DNA of 64,000 nt from Heliocidaris erythrogramma (lineage: Eukaryota; Echinodermata; Echinoidea; Camarodonta; Echinometridae). Below, piece after piece: positions 1 to 10,884 of the stretch. The stretch's first letter is position 1, and each line of letters starts with the position of its first letter. Where the stretch lies: contig CM046863.1 of NCBI GenBank assembly GCA_025617745.1, positions 4,908,160 through 4,972,159 on the forward strand, read 5' to 3'. The notes beneath the pieces were generated by a model. That model made no database searches. It worked only from the letters and a program-made list of their open reading frames with translations, and was not told the origin of the DNA. The position numbers and the translations under genes are program-made.

Positions 1-1165
1 GATAAGTGTAAAGGTGATGCCTTTAGGGTGTTAAATTGGTCTTGACACCATTGGATGTTCGCCTGAGGACCCATTTTGAAGGGTGTCCAATGACACCTGA
101 AGAGGTGTAAAGGTGATACCTTTAAGGTGTCAATGTCCTTTTGACACCTTTGGATGTTCGCCTGAGGACCCATTTTGAAGGGTGTCCAGTGACACCTGAA
201 GAGGTGTAAAGGTGATACCTTTAGGGTGTAAATGTTCTTTTGACGCCTTTTGATGTTCGCCTGACGACCCATTTTGAAGGGTGTCCAGTGACACCTGAAG
301 AGGTGTAAAGGTGATGCCTTTAGGGTGTTAATTTGGTCTTGACACCTTTGGATGTTCGCCCGATGACCCATTTTGAAGGGGGTCCAATGACACCTGAAGA
401 GGTGTAAACGTGATACCTTCAGGGTGTCAATGTCCTTTTGACACCTTTGGATGTTCGCCTGAGGACCCATTTTTAAGGGTGTCCAATGACACTTGAAGAG
501 GTGTAAAGGTGATGCCTTCAGGGTGTTAATTTGATCTTGAAACCTTTGGATGTTCGCCCGAGTACCCATTTTGAAGGGTGTCCAATGACACTTGAAGAGG
601 TGTAAAGGTGATGCCTTTAGGGTGTTAATTTGGTCTTGACACCTTGGAGGTTCGCCCGAGGACCCATTTTGAAGTGTGTCCAATGACACCTGAAGAGGTG
701 TAAAGGTGATGCCTTTAGGGTGTTAATTTGGTCTTGACACCTTTGGATGTTCGCCCGAGGACCCATTTTGAAGGGTGTCCAATGACACATGAAGAGGTGT
801 AAAGGCGATACCTTCAGGGTGTCAATTTCCTCTTGACACCATTGGATGTTCGCCATAGGACTCATTTTTAAGGATGCCCAACGACACCTTCAGGTGTGTA
901 AAGGTGATGCGTTTAGGGTGTCAAGAGCAACTTGACACCCTAAACGCATGTTCGGATGATCGGCTGAAAACCCATTATCAAGGGTGTCCACCGACACCTT
1001 AAGAGGTGTAAAGGTGATGCCTTTATGATATCAATTGGCTTTTGATACCTTTGGATATTTGCATGAGAAAACCTTTCCATGGACTTGTATTAAAACACAC
1101 CTAGAAAGGTGTCATCATGATGCCTTGATGGTATCAATTTACAGATGACAACCTTAGATGTTGCC
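1..1165. repeat. Tandem satellite, unit about 99-100 bp, about 11 copies
   Basis: The phrase GAAGAGGTGTAAAGGTGAT recurs at about 98, 198, 298, 397, 495, 594, 691, 790 and 990, giving a period of 97-100 bp. Each unit also carries a CACCTTTGGATGTTCGCC block and a CCCATTTTGAAGGGTGTCC block. Copies are well conserved to about 900, then diverge, and are barely recognisable from 1080 to 1165. The array runs off the left edge, so its full length is unknown. Short frames of 60-80 aa across it follow the repeat period and are not genes. Confidence 0.93.
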
Positions 1166-2289
1166 TGTTGATCTATTTAGATGACAAAAAAAAAAGGAAA
1201 AAAAGAACCCTATACACCTTGAACTCTATCATTTTACCATGGACACTCAAGATCATGCATGTGCAGAGTAAAAAGATTATAGGCACAACTCCTCCATTCG
1301 CTCCACTACACAAAGTGGCTAAAATGTAATCTTTTCATCTCATCATCTTTTTAAAAGTGAGACTGTTATTTTATAAGGACATACAGCAATACATGTAATG
1401 TTAGATTATCATTACCGTGCTGATGGAAAAGGTGTTTGAAAAACCACAATTTCCTGATAATTCTTCCTGTGCCGTTTTAGCAAATTTGGATAGAAAGATA
1501 ACGGCTCGTAGCAACTTTTTAGGCTGTTTTTCTCTCACTTCCCCCCGTTTTTTCGCTCTCGCTTTTTTTTGGTGATTTTTTTTTTTTTTTTGGGGGGGGG
1601 GAGGGGGCCACAAGAGGCTAGGGTTTACGCAGCCTTGACTCTCCCCACGGCCGCCTAACTGGTATCATCGTGTAGTAGTCGCAGCATTATACCAGATTAA
1701 CAGATTTGTATTTGTTTTCATTTCTATTTGTGCCCTCTTCCATGGGCATTGCGAATTGGGAATATGGGAATACACGATAAATCTCGAATGAAAAATGTCT
1801 GTTCTGACCAAAGGAATCCTATACCTCTAGCACAATCTCTCCCCCAGTATGGTGAATATCCCTAGAAATCAAATATCTTGCCCCTTTGAGGAAAAAAAAA
1901 TTGCTTTCATGAAATATGGAGTATTAATGGTTAGTATTATGACAATGGAGATGTTAATGACCTTCCCTCACGAGCGATGATCGGGAAATGAGCTTAGATG
2001 TGCGATTGGATGATTTACATTTATTATATTGAAGGTTTGGGCACAGAAACACACGCATCCTGAACTATAACATGCCTAACCCATTTCAACTACCTAATTT
2101 GGAATTTTAAACCATTTTTTTTGAAGCATCGGAAATTAAAATACAAAAAATGTTGTTTGCGCCCTCATGTGACCTTATTAAGCAGAATCGGCAAATAATC
2201 AGCGGCCTCTCGCGCCAGCGCCCGCACATTCTGTCAAAATGTCGGCGCCGTCGAAGGGCCTACTGGTCGTGTATTCAACAAACATACGT
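1166..2289. other. Intergenic, no gene recognised
   Basis: AT-rich DNA with simple tracts (A-run near 1185, T-run plus G-run at 1564-1606). No reading frame with family similarity, no RNA gene and no clear inverted repeat was seen. Confidence 0.6.
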
Positions 2290-2431
2290 GGGTTACGATC
2301 CACTCCCTTATTGCAAATGGAATATCAAAACGAAGATCTGGTTTTCCTTTTCTTATTTTTTTTATGAATTGTCCCCTCCCCCCTTTTTTAAGGGGGTGGA
2401 GAGCGATTGAGGCTGAATAGGGCAAATGGGA

Positions 2432-2850
2432 TTCGCCCTCTCTCTCTGTCTGGTTTCTCTCTCTCTCTCTCTGACAACCCCACCTCCCTCTTTCCCACTG
2501 TCACCCCTCTTTCCCACTGTCACCCCTCTTTCTCTCTCCCACTGTCACCCCCCCCCCCCTCTCTCTCTCTCTCTCTGTCACCACTAATCTATCTTGGTCT
2601 CGGGGGCGGGGGGTTCTTTATTGTTCGTATGTTGTAAATCACTCGCCATTCAGCCTCTGGATGCGACGAAATGATAAAGTCTTCAATTCAATCCAGTTCA
2701 ATTTTCACCGTATTTCTTTATTCGTTCGCTCTCTCTCTCTCTTTCATTCTTTCTCTATCACCGCCCCCTCTCTCTTATCCATCCCTCCCCCCTCTCTCTC
2801 TCTCTTTCTTTATCTATCTTTATCTAGTTCTTTTCCATTTAGCTGATACA
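2432..2850. repeat. CT-rich microsatellite region
   Basis: Interrupted (CT)n with C-runs and a CCCACTGTCACCCCT minor repeat at 2498-2560; further (CT)n at 2730-2810. It corresponds to the CT-rich block at 62590-62890 in the partner copy. Proline/serine/leucine-rich frames here are translated repeat. Confidence 0.9.
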
Positions 2851-3133
2851 TATTAAGTTGAACGGAGAATACACACCGAATGGAATACATTAATACACAG
2901 TTATTTTTTTTCAGAGTGACATGGTTATTTGCTTTCCTGTAAATGCTTAGGTGAAATGCTGAAATTTAAACCTATGCTCTTTTGACAAAATACGGTATAA
3001 TGTTTTGACAATAGATATCAGCACAGCAAATATAACAAATGAGTATGCGAGTTAACGTAAAGCGGAGCTTGTGTTGGGAAGGCCATGAACAATGTAACCA
3101 TGATAATAACAACTCACACATTACTCTATACTA

Positions 3134-5192
3134 GGGCAATTCCATGAAAAATGTTCACTTTAGTAAAAAAATGAAGTTTGCAATTGCACTTAAACTCTCA
3201 AATATTCTTGAAAAGTAATGTATAAATGTTCATTTTCCAATAGACAAATCATTAAACTGACAAATTTTCGTATTTTTTTCCACTGGTGAAAATCTAATAT
3301 GATGTATCGCAATAACACAAAAATGTGGCTATTTTTGAAGAGTTTATTCTTCCTGTCTCTAATGAAGGCCTAAAATCTACTGGTGGTCTCCTTCAACTTT
3401 TAAACAGTAGTTCAGTGTACATATCAACAGAAAATCACAATGAATGTTTATATCATTCATCAATTTTCGAGGCATTGATCCTCAAAATTGTGTGATTTCT
3501 TTATCATTAGAAGTGTCATGTCCGTTACGTTTTTCACTTAAAGTTTTCATAGCCAACAGGAAATTTGTATTTGGTTACTGTAAATTCAGTTTCTATGTTA
3601 GAACTAAATCCCCTTACATGTGTAGCAACCATTTTTCCTTACCACTGTCAGTTTTCAAGCAAATGGCGTAACGGACATGACACTTTGCGTAACGGACATG
3701 ACACTTTATATACGACAAGTGGCAGAAACCACATTGTGGGCTCCATTTAATAGATTAATTATTATTTTCAATTGCTTGAGGATAGTGGGATGTTTCTAGA
3801 TACTAGTGACTCATAAATATAAATCTGCTTGTTATATTTAAGACACAACAACAAGCAGATTTTCCAGTTTACCCATGGAAGTCTGTAGATTTCAGATGAT
3901 CTTGCTAGCCCTGTTATGTAATCCCATTCCAACATCTTGATCATGATTGATGACCAACATGCAGCAGCAGGTATGTCCCTGTTTATTTACATAGTGGATT
4001 ACTGAAGTTCCACTATTGGCCATCTCCCTAGCACTTTTCCATGATAACTTAGACCTCATTTCATAATGACACTGGTTTTGTGGAACTGCTTTAGTGCATG
4101 TTGCAGATACATGTAGTTAACTTTCTTTCTTTAAAACTGATGTGAATCATTCAGGACATTTTCATGATATGTTCAAACTTTTGATCAGGTCTGGTTCATT
4201 AAGTTTTCTTTGCCTCAAAGCTTGAGACGTGCTCTACTTTGTTGTATGTTGTTGTGGTACTCAACGCATTATATTCCATGCATTGTAGTATAGTTGTTAG
4301 ATCACTAAAACCTGCAAAAAAGAACTTAGATGTGTTACTATTTAACATTTGGTAGTAGTACTGAGCTGTTAGTTTTGTCTTTTTTATGCCAAATGTTTTT
4401 TTGAAAGAAAGAAGTGAAGATATGGTTCACTTCACAAGGGTGTCATGTCCGTTACGCTAGCATATATTATTAATACTATCTGAGAAATATTAGCCTATAA
4501 AGGAGAAAACACCATAGCATCAACTAATAATTTGTTCTGTTTTGGTATGGAGGGTAGTATTAACTAAAATGTATCATAAATTGTAGCTAGCTGGTGCAGA
4601 AGCAAGTTTGCTTTATTTTTTATATCTTGTGTAAACATTGAAAAACCAACCCTTCTAAAATTACAGAAATATATGAGATAGTACAGAATACCAGTTATGA
4701 TGTGTGTCCCTATCTTTCAACCTTACTATATGAACAATAAAATATCTGCCATATCTCGTAATAAAACAAATATGTCCGCTCACAAAAAGTGGACAAAACT
4801 GTCATGTCCGTTACGCTACATTCTGAGCTATAAAAAAAGAATGCAATGTAAAATTAATCTCAAACATGAATTTATGATTACAGCATGACTTTAAGTTTTA
4901 ATTAATACCCAAACCAGGTTCATTCTATCCCAAAACTCACAGGAATTTTCATAATAAAAAGTAGGTTAAAAAGCCTTGTCCATTTTGTGTCATGTCCGTT
5001 ACGCTCACAACGAGTGCATTTTCTCCACAATCGTTCAATAAAATGATGTGAAATTTCATGAGTATATCCCCGATAGTCAAATGTGTCTGATAAACTCAAT
5101 AAAAATTGTTTGGAGACTGCCAATTCTATTGTGTGATGTTTTGAATTACAAAAAACTGTCTGAATGTCATGTCCGTTACGCTGGAATTGACC
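3134..5192. mobile_element. Terminal-repeat DNA element, non-autonomous, 2059 bp, TSD ACTA
   Basis: Left end GGGCAATTCC (3134-3143) and right end GGAATTGACC (5183-5192, reverse complement GGTCAATTCC) form imperfect terminal inverted repeats. ACTA flanks both sides (3130-3133 and 5193-5196). The paralogous copy at about 63346-63365 reads continuously through TTACTCTACTAACGTCATCA with one ACTA and no insert, so it is a clean empty site. No frame over 75 aa and no transposase motif is present, so the element must be moved in trans. Internal features are seven copies of an 18-nt word and a short stem-loop (3821-3833 with 3850-3862). A 4-bp TSD is compatible with several superfamilies (Academ, Ginger and others); I cannot assign one. 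Confidence 0.85.
3513..5181. repeat. Seven copies of an 18-nt word, GTGTCATGTCCGTTACGC
   Basis: Copies on + at 3513-3530 (last base T), 4440-4457, 4801-4816 (GTCATGTCCGTTACGC core), 4987-5004 and 5165-5181; copies in reverse orientation at 3666-3683 and 3687-3704. The last + copy abuts the right terminal repeat. The surrounding DNA is ordinary AT-rich sequence, so near-identity of the word stands out. Likely protein-binding sites of the element (inference, by analogy with subterminal repeats of En/Spm-type elements). Confidence 0.88.
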
Positions 5193-5228
5193 ACTAACAT
5201 CATTTTTTTTTTGGGCAAATTTAGAGTA

Positions 5229-5320
5229 AGGAATCCATGACTAAGAGAGAGAGAGAGCGGGGATGATCGAGAAAGAGAGAGAGAAGGGGGGGGCGCAATA
5301 GATAGAAAAAAAGAGGGACA
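5229..5320. repeat. GA-rich microsatellite
   Basis: Interrupted (GA)n with a G-run at 5286-5292. The partner copy has the same feature at 63413-63470 with a longer G-run. Confidence 0.85.
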
Positions 5321-5542
5321 AATAACGGCATTGGTATATAAGTTGATGTAAATAATTGTTTACAATATGATTATTGACAGTTTGAGAATGCAATAGATTT
5401 TAATGTGAGAGACATTGACTTGAGTTTAATCTGCTAATAGTCTATAAAATGTATACGTAGATTACAAATTACAATTAATCTTATACATGTCCTTCTAAGG
5501 CCGTTCAGCAGCGTACGTATCACTGAAAATACGATTTACATT

Positions 5543-5736
5543 GAACACGAAAAAAAATACTACTTTCGAAAAATAAACTCACGACAATTTCAGTAACCCG
5601 GTCTATCACCTTTAGAAATGTGCGAACCGTACAAGGGTATATTGCGTAATCCGAACGTGATTTCTATGGGCAGTACAATAGGCCTTTGAAATTACCCTTG
5701 AGTTTATTTTTCGAAAGTAGTTGTTATCGTGTGAGT
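5543..5736. mobile_element. MITE, about 190 bp, with about 35-bp terminal inverted repeats
   Basis: The left arm around 5556-5581 (core CTACTTTCGAAAAATAAACT) is repeated in reverse complement at 5699-5728. Flanks are contiguous in the partner copy at about 63655-63680 (CGCTTTACATT followed directly by ACTGTCCC), so this segment is an insertion. The exact target duplication is not clear. No coding capacity. Confidence 0.75.
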
Positions 5737-6451
5737 GTCCCCAGCTATGCATGTATATACAAACAGAATTGTCATTAGAATGTCAACGATGAACTTGACT
5801 GACCTTGGAATAACGAAAGCAATTATACAGGTTATGAACTAATCTCTAACAATTGAATTTGGAGAATACATATCAAGAACGACATGGGACGATATGATAT
5901 CATTCTTTTGTATGGTTTTGAGTAACAACGTTGGTATCCAAGTGTCAACAAGAAATGATTACAAGTTGTGATTAGGAGCACACTTAGAATTCATTTAAAC
6001 ATATATACTATGAACTACGAAACAAAAAAACAAACAAACAAACAAACCCAAAACACAGAAAAAATGAACACATTATGTATATAAACATGCTAAGTTATAA
6101 ATCAGTGCAAACTGGTTTCAATATTTATTTGATATTCAAGACTGGTATGGACCCCAACATTTTCAGAGAAAACTTTTTTTCATTTATTTATTTATTTATT
6201 TATTTATTTTTTTGTGTGTATGTGTTATCGGCCTTTGTAAAACGGGTTCAAGAATGTAGCCATCCTGATTGGTCTAATAACACCACGTGACTGCGCAAAA
6301 AAGTACTAACGCACGTAGAGGGGCTAACGCACGGCTAATCCGGTTCAAACCGGATTTGTAAACATGTATGATGTAGCGCAGACGGTACGACTTGTTTGGC
6401 TATGTTTTTACATGCTAACATTGTAGATTGCAGATTGTGGACCCGTTTTAT

Positions 6452-6600
6452 AATGGTTGTGAGTTCGTGCGTTAGTGCGATGCGGCAACACGCAGGTTTT
6501 TATCGTGGTGTCTAACACACTCGCCTACGCCTCGTGCGTTAGTACACCACGATAAAAACCGTTGAGTTGCCGGATCGCACTAACGCAATTCCCAACCATG
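6452..6600. repeat. Fold-back with arms of about 60 bp
   Basis: Arm 6452-6512 pairs with arm 6541-6600; the inner part is nearly perfect (GGTTTTTATCGTGGTGT at 6495-6511 against ACACCACGATAAAAACC at 6544-6560). The word TAACGCAC and its complement recur at 6309, 6329, 6468, 6534 and 6580, suggesting that 6239-6608 is one MITE-like unit. Ends and target duplication were not resolved. Confidence 0.65.
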
Positions 6601-6610
6601 AAATAATAGT

Positions 6611-7889
6611 ATACTTTTAGATGTCTCAAGAATCGATGGGTTGAATATAAATACATGAATCTCTTTTTTAATGAAATATCCCTCATCTCTCTTTGTGTTT
6701 TGTATCTTGTGTTCCGAAATATCTTATCAATCCTTTACGATGCTATTTACAATAGATATCACATCATTATACAAATCATTATATGTTTCACAAAGTGAAA
6801 CATATTATTTAAAAATATATACATGTATAACCAGGGGCGAACTGGCTATGGGCCGGTGAATATTTTGGTAAAAAAAGGTAAGTCAAACAAACAAAACAAA
6901 AAAGAGCCGGTTACCAACAAAAAATCTCACTCGAATTTTAGTCCTAGCTCGCCCCTGTATAAAATATCATAAAACATTACATATTGTCTATTTTGATACC
7001 TAGTCATCTTACTGCTGAAGATACTCAGTGACGACGACGAATTCAGTGGGCCGGAAATGAATCGATTTTTGCAAAGCAAACAAGTAGCTATAGGCCTACT
7101 TATTTATCTTACAAAAATATACATAAAACTACCTGGCGGAGGGGATGCAAACGTTACGTTGTTATTACTCCCCTTTCAAAGCAAACAAAATTACATGTGT
7201 AGGTGTGACGGTTAACAACTTGAAATTACCTCCACACAAAAAGGGAAAGGAAATAATCATATACTTTTTTCAATATCAAACTCGATGACCTAAATACCTA
7301 TATGAGATTAACAGTTCTATTTTGTTCCTCCATGTTATGTTTTTGTTTTGTTTTCTTTTCTTTTGTTTTGTAACTATTTTTGTTATTTTTTTTAAGTTTC
7401 ATTGTTTTGTTTTAGCTTGTTTTTACTTAAAGAGGATCTGAAGAAACGATTTATTGATGAACTTTAGCTATATATTTAGCTTAGAGGCAATTCTGCATAA
7501 ATCTGTCTTCCTAGAAACTAGTAAGTAAAGTAATTAGTAACTGAGAATACTGGGTTTTAATATACTATGTACAGTCGTAACAAGTCACACTATTTACCAT
7601 ACAAGGGTAAACAAAAACAGAAAGAGCTCTGCAGAATATAACACTTCTAAACTGCTTTATCTTGACAAGATAAAACAATGGTGCAACTACTTTGTATTGT
7701 CAATAGTATTAAAGCTATATGTGGAACTGCAGCTTAGCCACACATAAAACACTTGAAATATTAGTAAATATACAAGAGAATGTTATGTTGTTGCTGCATG
7801 GCTATACGTATGTCATGAATGATTCAACTATGCGGGGGGGGGGGGGCCGCTTCGGTAATTTATGCAAATTTTATGCATACATTTCACAC
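6611..7889. other. Intergenic, no gene recognised
   Basis: AT-rich DNA with a short T-rich run (7330-7400) and a G-run (7832-7846). I saw no convincing gene, RNA gene or bounded repeat. Confidence 0.55.
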
Positions 7890-9376
7890 AAAGGTTCTTG
7901 ACAACCTGAAAGCTTGCCGGAGGTTTGCAGGAAATAGCAACAAATGTCGATCGTTGTCCTTTTCCTCTGGTAGATTCAGTGAGGTCATATTTTCAGTTGG
8001 TGATAACCAAATATCCTCTGTAATGAAGTACATAAATACCTAGGGGCCGTTATTACTAAGAATCTTAGCTCTTCAGACATTCATGAATATCTCTATAGTA
8101 AAATAGAGAAGAGCTTGCAGAGTATTGATTCCTCTCTCATTCGCAATGAGTATAAATTAAAGGTGTATTCACGTTATTTGCTCCCTTCATTGAGATTTGA
8201 CTTGACGGTGAACGATATGACACACACCCATTGTAAGTCCCTAGATATGCTCTCAAATAGATTTTTGAAGAAATGGTGTGGTCTACCAAGACCGGGAACT
8301 TTAGCATTCGTTCATATACCAAATGGTTTTGCCATCCCATCAATTTCTGATTTGTATATAAAGTATCACACTCTCTCATACACATCCATGAGGGAGAACG
8401 GGGATGATTTGGTTAATCATTGTTTGGACTCTAAATTAGACCGCGAGTCAAAATGGGTTAGGAAAAAGTCCACTATTGTGAAAAGTGACAAAGTTTATTC
8501 ATCCGTTAAGGTAGTACAACCAAATCTTAAGAGAAAGAAAAAAAAAAGCAAAACAAAACAAATTTTAACTCATGAAGTCGCTACTATTTGGCATACACAC
8601 GTTAAAGAGTTGGTAGTTCAAGGGAGATTTTTAGATCCTCTGTCAATGGAAAGTATCTGTATGTTTCGAAGAGCATCATGTACAACTTGCCAGTAAAGGT
8701 TCTGAAATTTCTTGTAAATGCAGTCAGCGACACGGTTAATACAAGAGCAAATTTACTGAGATGGGGCAGATCCACAACAAACAAATGCAGGCACTGTGAT
8801 TGTGTTGAGACTCTTAATCATGTACTCAATTGTTGTTCAGTATTTCTATCCCAAGGACGCTATACTTGGCGCCATAACAATGTACTAAAATGCTTTGTAG
8901 AAGTGATCACAGAAAATATTTCGCCCGATACAAAAATCCTTCATGATATTCCTTACTTAACTGGCTACTCTCCCGTCTCAACAATCCCACTGCCTTGTAC
9001 GCAAACAAACCTAAAACCTGATCTTTGTATCTATGAGGAAAATAGCAAAAAAATAATGATCATGGAATTAACAGTCCCATTCGAACTTGGAATAGAAAAA
9101 GCCCATCAGTACAAAGTTGATAAATATTCGTCCCTAGTTACAGACATTCGAAATAATAGCTATGACGTAATGTTTCTGGCAATTGAAGTTGGTTCACGAG
9201 GATTCATTTCATCAAACAACACCCAAAGACTGAAACAGATGTTGGGCTACTTGCACGAACGGAACACAAAGCCGCGCGAATTTCGGGACAAACTCAGTAA
9301 AATGGCGCTTATTTCGTCTTTTGCAATTTATTGCGCGAAGGACGAACCCACCTGGCAAGACTGTAATAACTTGTAA
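7890..9376 (+). pseudogene. 3' part of a LINE with restriction-like endonuclease (R2/NeSL-type), frameshifted
   Basis: Two overlapping frames, 8115-8696 and 8678-9376, together give the C-terminal part of a non-LTR retrotransposon polyprotein; fragments upstream (about 7890-8110, including a HKYLG-like motif typical of the end of the RT domain) are frameshifted or carry stops. The second frame has a CCHC finger (CRHCDC...NHVLNC) followed by a restriction-like endonuclease core: KPDLCIYEE, then MELTVPFE, a lysine/tyrosine segment and EVGSRGFIS. This finger-then-PD-x-E order is characteristic of the R2/NeSL/Hero/CRE group. The 5' end with most of the RT is missing, as is common for LINE copies, and a frameshift near 8690 breaks it. 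It cannot encode a working enzyme as it stands. Confidence 0.82.
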
Positions 9377-9517
9377 TAACTCAATTATAACTTACTAACT
9401 GAATAATAATAATAATGATAATATTGATGATGATATTAATGATGATAATAAATATAACTAATAATGATAATAATAATGATGATGATGATGATAATAATAA
9501 TAAGAGTACTAATGATG

Positions 9518-9556
<39 letters not shown>

Positions 9557-10075
9557 ATAATAATTATAATAGTAATAATAGGGCTGCTGGGACGGACAAG
9601 CCATAATATTTGTCCGACCTAGCGGCACTTAATGTGTGCGATTCGTGTTCCGACTGCCGGAGCGCGATTGTTCGTGGCGGGCGGGTGGGGTCGTCCTTGT
9701 CCGAGCGCTTCACGTGGACGTAAAAAAGAAAGTCCATATGCCCTCGTAACAATTAAGCGTGTATACTATTGAATAACTGAAATTATACTTAAATTATAAT
9801 ATTTCCCTTAATATAAAACTTAACTTGATATACCTGAACACATAATAATAACTATAATAAGATCTATCTCGCCAATCATGTTTTATGATACTACATGCAT
9901 ATGACTTGTATTCTTCTGTATGTTTTGTATTGTATGTCCTGCCTTAGCACTAATGTGCTAGGACCTGGACTACTCTTACCGCTATATTTGTGAATGTGCA
10001 ACTCTTATTATGTTTATACTATGTTCCTTTATTGAAGATTGACAATAAAGTGATACGAAATCAAAAAATCAAACT
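9377..10075 (+). mobile_element. 3' UTR region of the RLE-type LINE, with ATA/GAT microsatellite
   Basis: After the stop come interrupted (AAT)n/(GAT)n repeats (9403-9585), a short GC-richer segment (9582-9725) and AT-rich DNA ending in CAATAAAGTGATACG and an A-rich stretch near 10040-10072. The AATAAA signal and A-rich end are plausible as the element's 3' terminus (inference). The asparagine/aspartate-rich frame at 9415-9606 is translated microsatellite. Confidence 0.5.
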
Positions 10076-10287
10076 GGATTCCAAGCATTGAGGCTCATTT
10101 ATAAAAAGCAGGTTCATGGAATAGCTTGTCACTAGGTGCTCAGAGAATTTAAGTGCATAAAGTTGTATACATTACAGAAGCGGTCTATTCCCCACAACAC
10201 AACATTTGAGTGTATTTAGTGACGGGAATCAAGGTAAAATTGCTAAACTATAATGCAGCGTAGAGGACAATTACTGGATCCCATTTT

Positions 10288-10760
10288 TTTCAAGTTCAAG
10301 TTCAAGTTCATTTACTTTCCACATTATAATAAAAAGCGAAATAATAAACATCAATCATGTATTACAATGATATATAAAATAAACATTTAACAGATACTAA
10401 AATATGGAAGGGATCAGCAGAGGCCAATGGCCTTTCGAGGCTGATCCCAGGGACAATGATGACAGATAAAAAACACAATAAGTACAACGTTGCTTAACTA
10501 CAGAGTATACAGTGACAAGACAAAACCTAAATACAAAACAAGACATAACACGAGCAAATGCAATTGTCATCGTTAAATAAGGAAAGCAGAGGGACTGCTG
10601 ATTATTAGCTTGGGTTATTGATAAGAAAAACTTTGATATTCCTTTTAAATGAAAATATAGAAGGGCTTTGTTTTAATTCTGATGGAATCGAGTTCTATAC
10701 TTTTGGTCCAGTAAAAATAATGGAGCATCTAGATATATTGTAATGGCAAAGTGGTAAATA
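10288..10760 (-). mobile_element. Possible LINE 3' end in reverse orientation
   Basis: On the minus strand the segment ends in (TTGAAC)n followed by A's (10286-10312 on +), a tail type seen on CR1/L2-like LINEs. Adjacent sequence contains a GATCAGC...GCTGATCC inverted pair (10412-10447). No translatable domain was seen; assignment is tentative. Confidence 0.3.
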
Positions 10761-10884
10761 GAAATTATGGGAAATTGATAAGACAATGCTTTTTCCCGAG
10801 ATAAATAACATTTCGGAATAAAAATAAAACATTAAGAAGTACTACACCCAAAGGTCTCTTCGTGCCCTAAAATTGAGGGCTGAA

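Larger units (their letters stand above)
2290..6060. repeat. Segmental duplication, copy 1 (partner 62555-64000)
   Basis: Blocks here match the right end of the window in the same order and orientation: ACGATCCACTCCCTTATTG (about 2298) with 62560, the GCGACGAAATGA block (2660) with 62755, AATACATTAATACACAG (2886) with 63112, AAGCGGAGCTTGTGTTGG (3060) with 63285, TTAGAGTAAGGAATCCATGA (5222) with 63391, and the CAGGTTATGAACTAATCTC block (5829) with 63773. The extra length in this copy is explained by insertions at 3134-5192 and 5543-5736. The partner copy continues past the window edge. Confidence 0.88.

Noticed and set aside
3513-5181. Regularly recurring 18-nt word considered as a CRISPR-like array
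   Set aside because: Spacing is irregular (from 3 bp to over 700 bp), orientation is mixed, the genome is eukaryotic, and the copies lie inside a bounded transposon.
9415-9606. Asparagine-rich protein
   Set aside because: Translation of (AAT)n/(GAT)n microsatellite. The same applies to the isoleucine/methionine-rich frames at 37669-37936 and 54344-54532.
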